From G963678255 sp963678255 (GTDB lineage: Bacteria > Cloacimonadota > Cloacimonadia > Cloacimonadales > WRIO01), in contig OY782778.1 in NCBI GenBank assembly GCA_963678255.2, positions 514,553 through 578,552 of the forward strand: 64,000 nt of DNA, given 5' to 3'. The notes below the pieces were generated by a model that was not told the DNA's origin, did no database searches, and saw nothing but the letters and a program-made list of their open reading frames with translations. The stretch's first letter is position 1, and each line of letters begins with the position of its first letter. The position numbers were made by a program, and so were the translations under genes. Shown piece by piece: positions 37,150 through 45,820 of the stretch.

Positions 37150-38054
37150 GATAAACCCTGTTTTAATACTTCCCAGTTTTTTTCTAGAAATTCAATGATA
37201 TTATTCACATCGATAGTAGATCCTAGCGGGTCATATTTAATTACTTTTAGATTAAATTCTTTAGCAATGATTTCAGCGGGTTTAGGATTTAACTGTGGTT
37301 CAATAAGAACGGCTTTAACTTTAAATTGTTTAATGATATTACCAATATTGACCATATCAGCAGGGCTGGGTTCTTTTCCAGGGAATTGTTCAATCACTCC
37401 AGCAGAATAGATATGATATCTTTGATTAAAGTAAGCAAAGGAATCGTGGAAAAACAGCATATTAGCGTTTTTATAGTTTTTTCTTTCGGAAGAGATTTTA
37501 TCATCAAGAGCAGAGATTTCTTTAATAAACAGAGACAAATTATTATCGAAGAAAGCTTTATTTTCAGGCATATCAGAGTTTAGTTTTTGGACAATTCCCT
37601 GAGCTATTTTGATGAGAAATTGAGGATTTGTCCAAATATGAGGATTCCCTGTAGGATGATCATGGTCAGAATCAGAATGGTGTTCATCTTCATCAATAAT
37701 AAAAAGATCATTGGAAATAAATTCACTAGTAATGAGGTGTTTAGTTTTAAATTCAATAAAGATTTTATCAAAGCTTTTTTCAAGATTCATCCCATTAGAG
37801 ATAATCAGATCAGAATTATTAAGTAACTTAACATCAGCGGGTAAAGGCGAGTAGGTATGAGGAGAAGCGTTTGTTGGTATGAGAGTCATGACATCAGCTT
37901 TGTCACCCACAAGTTGTTTAACCAGTAATTCATAGGGATAGATACTGGTAATAATTTGATATTTTTTGTGTTCAACAGTTTTTTGTTGGCAGGCAGAGAT
38001 AATCAATAAAGAGATAATTAACAGAATTACACTAGTGTTTTTTACAGTTTTCAC
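37146..38054 (-). CDS. znuA: Zinc-binding lipoprotein of ABC transporter (ZnuA family)
   Basis: 302 residues, GTG start set by AGGAGG inside the end of the regulator gene. Lipoprotein signal with IISAC (Cys22). Metal ligands typical of cluster 9 binding proteins: His66 (SPHTYSP), His139 (NPHIW), FFHDSFAYF, and a C-terminal Asp (KYDPLGS). The acidic His-rich loop at about 121-133 (DEDEHHSDSDHDH) is a hallmark of zinc-specific members. Confidence 0.9.
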   Translation of the reverse strand: MKTVKNTSVILLIISLLIISACQQKTVEHKKYQIITSIYPYELLVKQLVGDKADVMTLIPTNASPHTYSPLPADVKLLNNSDLIISNGMNLEKSFDKIFIEFKTKHLITSEFISNDLFIIDEDEHHSDSDHDHPTGNPHIWTNPQFLIKIAQGIVQKLNSDMPENKAFFDNNLSLFIKEISALDDKISSERKNYKNANMLFFHDSFAYFNQRYHIYSAGVIEQFPGKEPSPADMVNIGNIIKQFKVKAVLIEPQLNPKPAEIIAKEFNLKVIKYDPLGSTIDVNNIIEFLEKNWEVLKQGLS

Positions 38055-38460
38055 AAAGACCTCCTAATAAGATTTTTAGTTCATTTACTTGAGAATTTGA
38101 AGTATAAGAAGCGAGTCTGAGAAAGTCATCTACGCTTAATTTTTCAAGACAAAAGATTTTATGGCAGTTCTCACAAATAAAATGCGGGTGAATGGGATTG
38201 TGTTGGCAAGCCATTTCAAAGTATTGTTTCCCATCGTTTTCTGCAATAATACGAATAATTCCAGATTCATGCATAAGATTAATAAAGCGATAGATCGTCA
38301 CTAAATCAGAAGGCTTTTTATGCAAGAGACTTTCATAAATATATTGAACAGTGAAAGGATGATTGTTTTCAATGATTTGGTCAAGGATAGCAATTCTTTG
38401 TTTAGTTATTCTCAGGTTAAGTTTTTTAAATATATCCATACTAAGGCATTTATCATTCAT
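38032..38460 (-). CDS. Fur-family metalloregulator (Zur-like)
   Basis: 142 residues. Winged-helix DNA-binding domain (LNLRITKQRIAILDQI; PSDLVTIYRFINLM), metal-binding HPIHPHFICENCHKIFC, and a second CxxC near the end (GGLCENCKKH) forming the structural zinc site. It is the first gene of the uptake operon, which it probably represses when zinc is replete. GGAGG lies upstream of the ATG. Fur, Zur and PerR cannot be told apart firmly from sequence; context favours Zur. Confidence 0.88.
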   Translation of the reverse strand: MNDKCLSMDIFKKLNLRITKQRIAILDQIIENNHPFTVQYIYESLLHKKPSDLVTIYRFINLMHESGIIRIIAENDGKQYFEMACQHNPIHPHFICENCHKIFCLEKLSVDDFLRLASYTSNSQVNELKILLGGLCENCKKH

Positions 38461-38478
38461 ACCACCTCCATAAATTAG

Positions 38479-38494
38479 GAATTATAATTAATTC
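38479..38494. promoter_or_regulatory. Candidate operator for the Fur-family regulator
   Basis: 16-bp palindrome GAATTA-TAAT-TAATTC, 19 bp upstream of the regulator start and in the divergent promoter region. AT-rich dyads of this kind are typical of Fur/Zur/PerR boxes. TGATAATCATT at about 38540 is a second possible half-box. Confidence 0.4.
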
Positions 38495-38601
38495 TTCAGA
38501 AAACAATATATATTCAAGCAGATATTTTGGCAAGTTTTTTTGATAATCATTTGCATAAAGCAGATTTGAAATAATGCAAAGAAAAAGTTAACATATAAAT
38601 A

Positions 38602-38629
38602 TTGACAATAAAACTACATTAAGTAAAAT
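38602..38629 (+). promoter_or_regulatory. Sigma70-like promoter of the response-regulator gene
   Basis: TTGACA (38602-38607), 16-nt spacer, TAAAAT (38624-38629), 18 nt before the start codon, with GGAGG between. Confidence 0.65.
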
Positions 38630-38647
38630 AAGTTTTTCGGAGGAATC

Positions 38648-39247
38648 ATGAGTAAAGCAAAAGTTTTAATTGTAGAAGATGACATTATTACATCAATGGA
38701 TTTAAAACGTCGGTTGTTAAGGTTAAATTATCAGGTATTGGGTGTTTTGACTCGAGGTGAGGATGTATTAATACAGATAGACAGTTTGAATCCAGATATA
38801 GTTTTGATGGATATTATGTTGGAGGGTGCTTTAGATGGTATTGACACAGCATCGCAGCTTCACAAGAACTCAGAAATTCCTATCATATTTTTAACAACCT
38901 TAGTTGATAATGACACATTTGAACGTGCTAAGATAACAGAGCCTTTTGCCTATATCATCAAACCAACATTAGACAGAGAATTGCAGATAAATATTGAAAT
39001 TGCTTTATACAAAGCAAGGATTGAAAAAGAGCGAAATCTTTTACTAAAACAATTACAGGAACAGCAGCAAAAGATAAAGGAACTTTCAGGATTGATACCG
39101 ATCTGTTCATCTTGTAAGAAAATAAGAGATGATGAAGGTTATTGGCATCAGGTAGAAGAATATATCAGACAACATTCAAAGGCAGAATTTACTCATAGTT
39201 TATGTCCGAGTTGTTCCAAGACATTATATCCAGATTTAGTTGATTAG
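38648..39247 (+). CDS. Response regulator with C-terminal Cys-rich (zinc-ribbon-like) motif
   Basis: 199 residues. Receiver domain at about 1-125: acidic pair VEDD, acceptor Asp in VLMDIML, FLTT and IIKP. A coiled coil follows (about 125-150, KERNLLLKQLQEQQQKIKE). The last 50 residues read IPICSSCKKIRDDEGYWHQ and end near LCPSCSK, giving two CxxC pairs. The same tail is known from PAS/GAF/REC signalling proteins, but its role is not established. No DNA-binding or output enzyme domain. Overlaps gmhB tail to tail by 4 bp. Confidence 0.88.
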   Translation: MSKAKVLIVEDDIITSMDLKRRLLRLNYQVLGVLTRGEDVLIQIDSLNPDIVLMDIMLEGALDGIDTASQLHKNSEIPIIFLTTLVDNDTFERAKITEPFAYIIKPTLDRELQINIEIALYKARIEKERNLLLKQLQEQQQKIKELSGLIPICSSCKKIRDDEGYWHQVEEYIRQHSKAEFTHSLCPSCSKTLYPDLVD

Positions 39248-39825
39248 CCTTTTTGTTTTTCTAGCAGAAGGATTAAATCAACAGCAGATTGAAGAGTTTG
39301 AGCAATATAGTCAGGTTGTACAATCCAAGACTTTCTCTTTTTAAGTGTATCTTGACCATTACCAGTTAAAACAAGAATAGTTTTTAAACCACTTTTTTTA
39401 CCAAATTGAATATCAGCAGATTTATCACCAATCATATAGGATTCAGAGGATTTAAAATCGAAATCTTTCTTTGCTTGTAAAAACATACCAATGCCAGGTT
39501 TTCTTAAATCAGAATGAATGTTATACGGTTCTACGCAACCCTTTTCATGATAAGGGCAAGTATAGATTTTATCTATAATAGCTATTTCTAACAGGAGTAA
39601 TTCATTCATTTTTTGATGTATTTTATCGAGATCATCAAAAGTAAAATATCCTCTGGCAATGCCAGATTGATTAGAAACGAGAACAACTTTAAAACTGGCA
39701 TCATTTAGTTTTTTAATAGCTTTAGCAGAAAAATCAAAAAGAGTAAATTCATCAGGATGTTTGATATATCCAAATTTATCAGGATTTAAAGTACCATCTC
39801 GATCGAGAAATACAATTTTATCCAA
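39244..39825 (-). CDS. gmhB: D-glycero-D-manno-heptose 1,7-bisphosphate 7-phosphatase-like HAD phosphatase
   Basis: 193 residues. HAD motif I FLDRDGTLN (Asp8, Asp10), motif II VSNQSG, motif III KPGIGM, motif IV MIGDKSADI. GmhB removes the 7-phosphate in ADP-heptose synthesis for LPS inner core. The zinc loop is only partly kept: CPYHEKGC is present but the usual CxC before RKP is replaced by SDL. Starts 2 bp after lptD ends, consistent with an LPS role. Confidence 0.85.
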   Translation of the reverse strand: MDKIVFLDRDGTLNPDKFGYIKHPDEFTLFDFSAKAIKKLNDASFKVVLVSNQSGIARGYFTFDDLDKIHQKMNELLLLEIAIIDKIYTCPYHEKGCVEPYNIHSDLRKPGIGMFLQAKKDFDFKSSESYMIGDKSADIQFGKKSGLKTILVLTGNGQDTLKKRKSWIVQPDYIAQTLQSAVDLILLLEKQKG

Positions 39826-39827
39826 GA

Positions 39828-42188
39828 TTATTTATGATCCGTAGTTTGTAATTTTAGAGAATCAGGAAGTTTGATATTAAGAAGAACAATACGATAATCC
39901 CAGAAATCAGCGCTTTTTGAATAAGCGAAAGTCAATTTCCAGCAATGTAGGTCACGAACAACGTTGATAGTTTGAGAGATTAATTCATGTTTGTTTAGAT
40001 CAATATAGTTGGAATAATTTAAAGACCAGTTTGTTGTTAATTTCATTACGGCATTTGATCTGAGATTGGTAGTATTGTAATTATTAATTTTATCTTTACT
40101 GTAATCATAAGAAAAATTTAAAATCCAATTACCTGGTTGTTCGAGTTTATTAAGTTGTTCAATAGATTCGACAATATTTTCCTGAATTCCAGTGCTATCA
40201 GTTAATGCAAATAGCTTTTTTGTAACAAAATCATTTTTCTCTCTGGTGAAATAGTCGTGATAAGTAGCATTTCCTGATATACCGAGACCAAGAGTTAATC
40301 GCCAGGAATTAATATTAAAATCATAAGGATCTTGATAAGCATCGAAACTTTGAGAAGGGCTGATCTTAATAATACCCTCGTAAGTGCCAGCATTGAGAGA
40401 TAAGCTGTGATTAATAGTGTTCCAAGGCTTATTTTTATTCTCAAAATTATATCCAGAACCAGATCTGAGAACAATAAAATCATTTAATGTTTTCTTTTCT
40501 TCGGGTTTTTCAGATCTAAGTTTAAGTTGCCATTTTTGTTCAAGACCGAAGGTTGCAGAGGAAGCTTTTTTGGAAGCGCTGACTGAAACGCCACTAAAAC
40601 TGTATAAATCAGAGTTTTCCTTACTAAAATCAGGACTCCAAGAATATCCAACAGAAGGTGTAACAATATGTCTAACAGCAGTAATAGATCCTTTTTGGAA
40701 TTTTCTTATTCCGTAGAGAGAAAAGGACAACGAATGACTATTGTTATAAGAATAACCATGAGCCAGTTTTTTATTAAATTTATCACGATCAATCACGATT
40801 TCGGATAGAGAGAAAGATGTGCCATATTTTAACCAACTAAAAAACGATTTATTCCAACTTAAACCGACACTTTGTCTGATACCGCTGTGATGTTCATTGA
40901 TGTACACACCAGCAGTATCTCTCGAACTTTGATAGAAGATATCGCTAAAACTAGGGTTTTTTTCTTTAATTTGTCCGATGTGAGTCGCATATCCCTGCCA
41001 GGAGTACGAGAAATTTTTCCACCACAAGTCTTGTTTTTTTAAACTATCAGAAGGTGTGTAAAAGAGTTCATAAACTGGTTTAGAGGGTAAGCTATACGAG
41101 GCAGAGGGGAGAGTGATGCTTTTAACTTTATTGATTAGATCATCAGTATAAGAGCCAGAGACATACATAGTACTGCTGTTAAAGGGCTTTCTGTAAGAAA
41201 TAGAAGAAGTAATGCTCTGTTGCAAGCGCTTATTGATATCAGTCTCTCCGTTCCAAACCTGCCTACTGGAAGCAAAGTCTAGATTTATAGAGAGAGAAGA
41301 TTTATCTCTAAAGGTTTGGTTGTGTCTTTCTGTAAAATTCCATTCATAGGAATAGACATCAGGGCCATTGATATATTTTCTAATAATAGTATTTAAGCGT
41401 CCATCGTAATCATATCTTTTCTTATAAGGGAGATCAATTTCAGAACGCCAACCAGATTTTTCCATAAAATCAAAGGAGGTGGTAATATCTGTGTAATCAT
41501 TTATAATATAGAAAAAGGCAATATTTTTTAAGTATTTACCATCAGACGGGTTATACCCTGGTTCAGGGATAAGAATGCCAGTATGTCTTCCTTTTCGGAT
41601 GCTAAAAGCAGCAAAAGGCAAACCCATAACTGGTAGATGATTTACATAAAAGAAAACAGGGCGTCCTACCACCATATTATCTCTATAAATTCTCATACGA
41701 TGTGCTCTAATGTCAAAATGGGGTTCTTTATCATCACAGGTTGTATAAATACCATCATCAACATCAAAGACTTTATCACCAACTTTTCTTAAGTTTGAGC
41801 CATAATAAAACCCAAGATCAAATTGACTAGCGCCATTTAAGACATAACCAGTTTTTGTGTTCATGTCATAGAAAACTTGTTCACCAATCACTAATTGATC
41901 CCCGTCTTTCATGACAACTTTACCCATAGCGTTAGATTGTTCTTTATCAAAATTAATATAAATAGAGTCTGAGGATATTGTAGAATTACCATAGAGAATT
42001 TTAGCTGAGCCAAGAAGTTTAAGTTGTTGCAAGTTCATATAATAGCTAATACTATCCGCTTGATAAGATAAAGAATCATCAAGAATCACCTGACTACTAA
42101 GCGAGTCTTTTATACTGGTAATTGTCTGAGCAGATATGGCAGATATCACCATAACAAATACAGACAAGAGCAATACTTTTAATTTCAT
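39828..42188 (-). CDS. lptD: LPS-assembly protein LptD (OstA family)
   Basis: 786 residues. Signal peptide (to about 20). N-terminal OstA-type beta-jellyroll (about 40-150: LLGSAKILYGNSTISSDSI; GKVVMKDGDQLVIGEQVFYD). The long C-terminal region has barrel strands with VNHLPVMGLPFAAFSIRKG, as in LptD. It inserts LPS into the outer leaflet of the outer membrane. First gene of a two-gene operon with gmhB. Ends in charged residues rather than an aromatic one. Confidence 0.85.
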   Translation of the reverse strand: MKLKVLLLSVFVMVISAISAQTITSIKDSLSSQVILDDSLSYQADSISYYMNLQQLKLLGSAKILYGNSTISSDSIYINFDKEQSNAMGKVVMKDGDQLVIGEQVFYDMNTKTGYVLNGASQFDLGFYYGSNLRKVGDKVFDVDDGIYTTCDDKEPHFDIRAHRMRIYRDNMVVGRPVFFYVNHLPVMGLPFAAFSIRKGRHTGILIPEPGYNPSDGKYLKNIAFFYIINDYTDITTSFDFMEKSGWRSEIDLPYKKRYDYDGRLNTIIRKYINGPDVYSYEWNFTERHNQTFRDKSSLSINLDFASSRQVWNGETDINKRLQQSITSSISYRKPFNSSTMYVSGSYTDDLINKVKSITLPSASYSLPSKPVYELFYTPSDSLKKQDLWWKNFSYSWQGYATHIGQIKEKNPSFSDIFYQSSRDTAGVYINEHHSGIRQSVGLSWNKSFFSWLKYGTSFSLSEIVIDRDKFNKKLAHGYSYNNSHSLSFSLYGIRKFQKGSITAVRHIVTPSVGYSWSPDFSKENSDLYSFSGVSVSASKKASSATFGLEQKWQLKLRSEKPEEKKTLNDFIVLRSGSGYNFENKNKPWNTINHSLSLNAGTYEGIIKISPSQSFDAYQDPYDFNINSWRLTLGLGISGNATYHDYFTREKNDFVTKKLFALTDSTGIQENIVESIEQLNKLEQPGNWILNFSYDYSKDKINNYNTTNLRSNAVMKLTTNWSLNYSNYIDLNKHELISQTINVVRDLHCWKLTFAYSKSADFWDYRIVLLNIKLPDSLKLQTTDHK

Positions 42189-42257
42189 ACAATCCTTTAT
42201 TTTAACAAACTACACTACATTATCAATTTTAATTTTAATAAGTCTCTGTCAAGTAAA

Positions 42258-42285
42258 AACAAAAAGCAGGAGTATAAACTCCTGC
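42258..42285 (-). terminator. Rho-independent terminator of the efflux operon
   Basis: Minus-strand stem GCAGGAGT-TTAT-ACTCCTGC (42285-42266) followed by TTTTTG and further T-rich sequence, about 30 nt past the permease stop. Confidence 0.85.
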
Positions 42286-42315
42286 CTGAAGAAAGAATTT
42301 TGAATAAAAAGTTAA

Positions 42316-43530
42316 CTATTCATAACGCAAGGCATCGATAAGATTTAGGTTAGCAGCTTTTTTAGCTGGATACCAACCAAAGAAGACTCCAATCGCTCCA
42401 GAGAAGCCAACGGATATGATCACAGACCAAAGGGTAATGCTAGTATTCCATTTCATAAAATGACCAACGATAGTTGAACAGATATAACCTAGAATAATTC
42501 CTATAATACCTCCCAGAATACTAATCATAACTGCTTCAATGATGAATTGCATTAAAACGTCTTTTTTATTAGCGCCAACAGCCATTCTCAGTCCAATTTC
42601 TTTAATTCTTTCAGTAACAGAGACAAGCATGATATTCATGATACCAATACCACCGACTAAAAGAGAGATCCCGGCAATTGAAGCCAGTAGAATTGTAAGT
42701 GTATTAGAAACACTTTTTGATGTTTCGGCAATATCTGTTTGAGATCTGATCATAAAATCATCTTCAGTAGCCGTTTTACTTCTCCCCAAAAGGTAGCTTT
42801 TAATATCATTTTGCACCTTAGTAATTTTTTCTTTAGAAACAGCCGAGACAATAATTGTAACCATTGGCTGCCAATGCCCAGATAATCGGCTTTGAACCGT
42901 AGTATAAGGAGCAATAATCATATCATCTTGGTCGTTTCCCATAGCGTTTTGACCTTTAGATTTGAGGACACCAACTACTTTAAGGGGAACACTTCGGACC
43001 CGGATAATTTTACCAATAGGGTCATCATTGGGGAAAATATTGATTGCAACAGTTTTACCTAAGACGCAAACTTTTGAACCTGAACGAACATCACTGGAAG
43101 AGAATAATTCTCCTGATTCAATTTCAAAATTTCTAATATCAAAGAATTCCACATCAACTCCATTAACACTGGTACGCCAATTATAAGACTGATATTTAAT
43201 TTGTCCGCCAGTTCTTAAAACAGGTGAGGCATATAGAATTCCATCAACTTCTTGTTTAAAGGTTTCAGCATCTGATACTTTAAGGGAGCTTCCCGACCCT
43301 GCTTCAGATCGAGCACCTGAGCGGCTAAAGTTATTTGACATGACATTAATGACATTAGTTCCCATAGTATTTATCTGATCGTCGACAATTTTTTTTGCAC
43401 CTTGACCAATGGCAATCATTGTGATCACAGCTCCAACACCTATGATAATACCGAGCATTGTTAAGAAGCTTCTCGTTTTATTTTTCAGCAGGGATTTTAT
43501 AGCAATTTGCAAGATAGCAAAGATAGACAT
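42316..43530 (-). CDS. MacB-like ABC efflux permease
   Basis: 404 residues from the ATG at 43530, which follows GAGGT; the frame opens at 43557. N-terminal helix (SLLKNKTRSFLTMLGIIIGVGAV), periplasmic MacB_PCD domain, and three C-terminal helices with VTERIKEIGLRMAVGANKKD. Pairs with the separate ATPase encoded just upstream. E. coli MacB fuses these parts; here they are split, as is common outside Gammaproteobacteria. Last gene of the operon. Confidence 0.92.
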   Translation of the reverse strand: MSIFAILQIAIKSLLKNKTRSFLTMLGIIIGVGAVITMIAIGQGAKKIVDDQINTMGTNVINVMSNNFSRSGARSEAGSGSSLKVSDAETFKQEVDGILYASPVLRTGGQIKYQSYNWRTSVNGVDVEFFDIRNFEIESGELFSSSDVRSGSKVCVLGKTVAINIFPNDDPIGKIIRVRSVPLKVVGVLKSKGQNAMGNDQDDMIIAPYTTVQSRLSGHWQPMVTIIVSAVSKEKITKVQNDIKSYLLGRSKTATEDDFMIRSQTDIAETSKSVSNTLTILLASIAGISLLVGGIGIMNIMLVSVTERIKEIGLRMAVGANKKDVLMQFIIEAVMISILGGIIGIILGYICSTIVGHFMKWNTSITLWSVIISVGFSGAIGVFFGWYPAKKAANLNLIDALRYE

Positions 43531-43537
43531 ATTAACC

Positions 43538-44287
43538 TCAATTCTCATCATTATCATTTGGTAGATTTTTTAGATCATCCAAAGCGTTTCCAGGTTTAGT
43601 GTTTTTAGAATCTGATCTGATTTTACCATCTCTAAAAGTAATCACTCTTTCAGCGTAATTGGCAATATCATTTTCATGCGTAACTAAAATAATAGTAATT
43701 CCCTGTTTATGTAAGGCTTGAAAAACAGCCATAACTTCCATACTGGTTCTTGTGTCGAGATTTCCAGTGGGTTCATCAGCAAGGAGAAGAACGGGCTCAT
43801 TAACAATAGCACGAGCAATGGCAACTCTTTGTTGTTGTCCTCCGGAAAGTTGATTTGGATGATGATTTGCTCTGGAATCAATATTGACAATTTTAAGAGC
43901 TTTCATAGCTTTTTCTTTACGATCATGACCTTTCATTTTGGTATGATAGAGTAAAGGAAGCTCAACATTGTCTAAGGCACTTGTTCTTGGTAGTAAATGA
44001 AAAGACTGGAAAACAAAACCGATTTTTTTATTTCTAATTTTAGCAAGGTCTTCTTCTTTTATATCCTGAATGGAGATCCCATCGAGGATATAAGTACCCT
44101 GAGTGGATTTATCTAGGCATCCAATCAAATTCATCAGGGTAGTTTTACCAGATCCACTTGCTCCCATGATAGCAATAAATTCACCAGATTTAACTTCCAG
44201 ATTGACCCCTCTGAGGGCATGCACATCAAAATCACCAAGATGATAAGTTTTTATGAGGTTTTCGATATGGATAATATTTTGAGACAT
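43538..44287 (-). CDS. MacB-like ABC efflux ATPase
   Basis: 249 residues from the ATG at 44287 (GGAGAT upstream, 1 bp after the adaptor stop). The frame opens at 44380, but the extra N-terminus is not family-like. Walker A GASGSGKTTLMNLIGCLD, Q-loop FVFQSFHLLP, signature LSGGQQQRVAIARA, Walker B LLLADEPTGNLD, switch VTHENDIA. Confidence 0.93.
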   Translation of the reverse strand: MSQNIIHIENLIKTYHLGDFDVHALRGVNLEVKSGEFIAIMGASGSGKTTLMNLIGCLDKSTQGTYILDGISIQDIKEEDLAKIRNKKIGFVFQSFHLLPRTSALDNVELPLLYHTKMKGHDRKEKAMKALKIVNIDSRANHHPNQLSGGQQQRVAIARAIVNEPVLLLADEPTGNLDTRTSMEVMAVFQALHKQGITIILVTHENDIANYAERVITFRDGKIRSDSKNTKPGNALDDLKNLPNDNDEN

Positions 44288-44288
44288 T

Positions 44289-45806
44289 TTATCTCCTAAA
44301 GTTTGGTTGCATAGCGCCCCCGAAAGGAGAGGAGGTTGTTTGATTGTTTGAGTTTGAATCATTTGAAAGAACGCCAACAATTACTTTATCACCAGATTTT
44401 AAACCAGAGATCACTTCAATTTTATTGCCACTTGATAAACCAGTTTCAATAGTTTTTAGGACAGGTTTATTGTTTTCGAGAACCCAGACAGTAGCAGAAT
44501 TAGTTTGTTTTCTGGTATAGTATTCTGCTTTATCTCTTAATTGGAACACATCGACAGTAGGAGTTTGTATTAGTTCGTTAGAATGTTCTTGTTCATCTCT
44601 TTTTCTTCTGTTTTTTATTTTTTCGATGAATTTTTGTTTTTGTTCAGGAGTTAATTTATCAAAGTCTTCGCGACTCATACGTTTACCGGGGTTATTATCA
44701 TCTTTTTTATTCAATTTTTTATCAGAGTTGGTTTGATTAGTATTTATAGTTTGACCAGAAGTTTTTTTAGAAGGATCAACTGTTTTGGGAGATCCTTCAG
44801 AAGAGCCCATCGCGAAAGATCCACGATTTCCTCTAGGACTTTTTCTTTGCATCAAAGAGTCATTCCAGACTAAACCAAAGCTTTTCCAGATTTCTTCACT
44901 GGGTCTAAATTGAATCGCTTTTTCAGGAATAATAAGAACATCCTGTTTAGCATTAGCGATAATTTCGACATTAGCTGTCATCCCTGGGAGCAGTAGCATA
45001 TCAGGATTTGAGAATTCAATAACAACTGTATAAGAGACAACGTTTTGTTCAGATGTAGGGCTAAGACGAATTTGTTTTACAACCCCTTTAAAATTTTCTT
45101 CAGTAAAAGCATCAACTCTGAATCTAACAGGTAAGCCTAACTTAATTTTTCCGATATCTGCTTCATCTACACTGGCATTGATCTGCATTTGTTGGAGATT
45201 ATTAGCAATAACAAAAAGGGTAGGCGCATTAAAGCTAGCCGCGACAGTTTGTCCTTCATCAACATTTCTGGAGATGATCACGCCATCAATAGGGGAGAGG
45301 ATGGTGGCATTATCAAGATTAGTTTGTGCTCTTTTTAAAGCATTTTGACTTTTTAATACATTTTGACGAGCTTGTTCGTAATTGTACTGAGCTTTTTGAA
45401 GGTCATAGGCAGCAGCCATATTTTTTTTAACTAATTCTTTAAGATTATTCAGATCGAGAAGTTTATCATTTTCAGTTTCTTCTGCTTTAACTTTTTCAGC
45501 TTTAGCATCTTCAAGACTTAATTCGAGATTTTCAGTGTTAAGTTTAGCCAGTAATTCACCTTTTTTAACAGTGGCGTTGTAATCTTTGTAGAGTTTTTCA
45601 ATAGTACCTGAGACTTCAGTTCCGACATTAACGCTAACAATGGGATTAATGGTCCCTGTGGAAGTGACAATATCTCTGATCATACCGATTTCAGCGTCCT
45701 GAGTTTTCCATTCAGATTTGTTTTGTTTTTTCTTAAAAAGGTAGAAAGAAAATCCAATTGCAACTACGATAATGATTGGGACAAGGAATTTCAACATTTT
45801 TTTCAT
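44289..45806 (-). CDS. MacA/HlyD-type periplasmic adaptor protein
   Basis: 505 residues from ATG 45806 (MKKMLKFLVP; the frame opens at 45827). N-terminal membrane anchor, biotinyl-lipoyl-like domain (GTEVSGTIEKLYKDYNATV), long hairpin coiled coil (about 90-165), and barrel domains (LFVIANNLQQMQI; LLPGMTANVEI). An unusual hydrophilic Lys/Asn/Ser-rich insertion of roughly 100 residues (about 325-425) precedes the last barrel domain. It links the inner-membrane MacB pair to the TolC-like channel. Confidence 0.9.
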   Translation of the reverse strand: MKKMLKFLVPIIIVVAIGFSFYLFKKKQNKSEWKTQDAEIGMIRDIVTSTGTINPIVSVNVGTEVSGTIEKLYKDYNATVKKGELLAKLNTENLELSLEDAKAEKVKAEETENDKLLDLNNLKELVKKNMAAAYDLQKAQYNYEQARQNVLKSQNALKRAQTNLDNATILSPIDGVIISRNVDEGQTVAASFNAPTLFVIANNLQQMQINASVDEADIGKIKLGLPVRFRVDAFTEENFKGVVKQIRLSPTSEQNVVSYTVVIEFSNPDMLLLPGMTANVEIIANAKQDVLIIPEKAIQFRPSEEIWKSFGLVWNDSLMQRKSPRGNRGSFAMGSSEGSPKTVDPSKKTSGQTINTNQTNSDKKLNKKDDNNPGKRMSREDFDKLTPEQKQKFIEKIKNRRKRDEQEHSNELIQTPTVDVFQLRDKAEYYTRKQTNSATVWVLENNKPVLKTIETGLSSGNKIEVISGLKSGDKVIVGVLSNDSNSNNQTTSSPFGGAMQPNFRR

Positions 45807-45820
45807 ACGATACCTACTTA

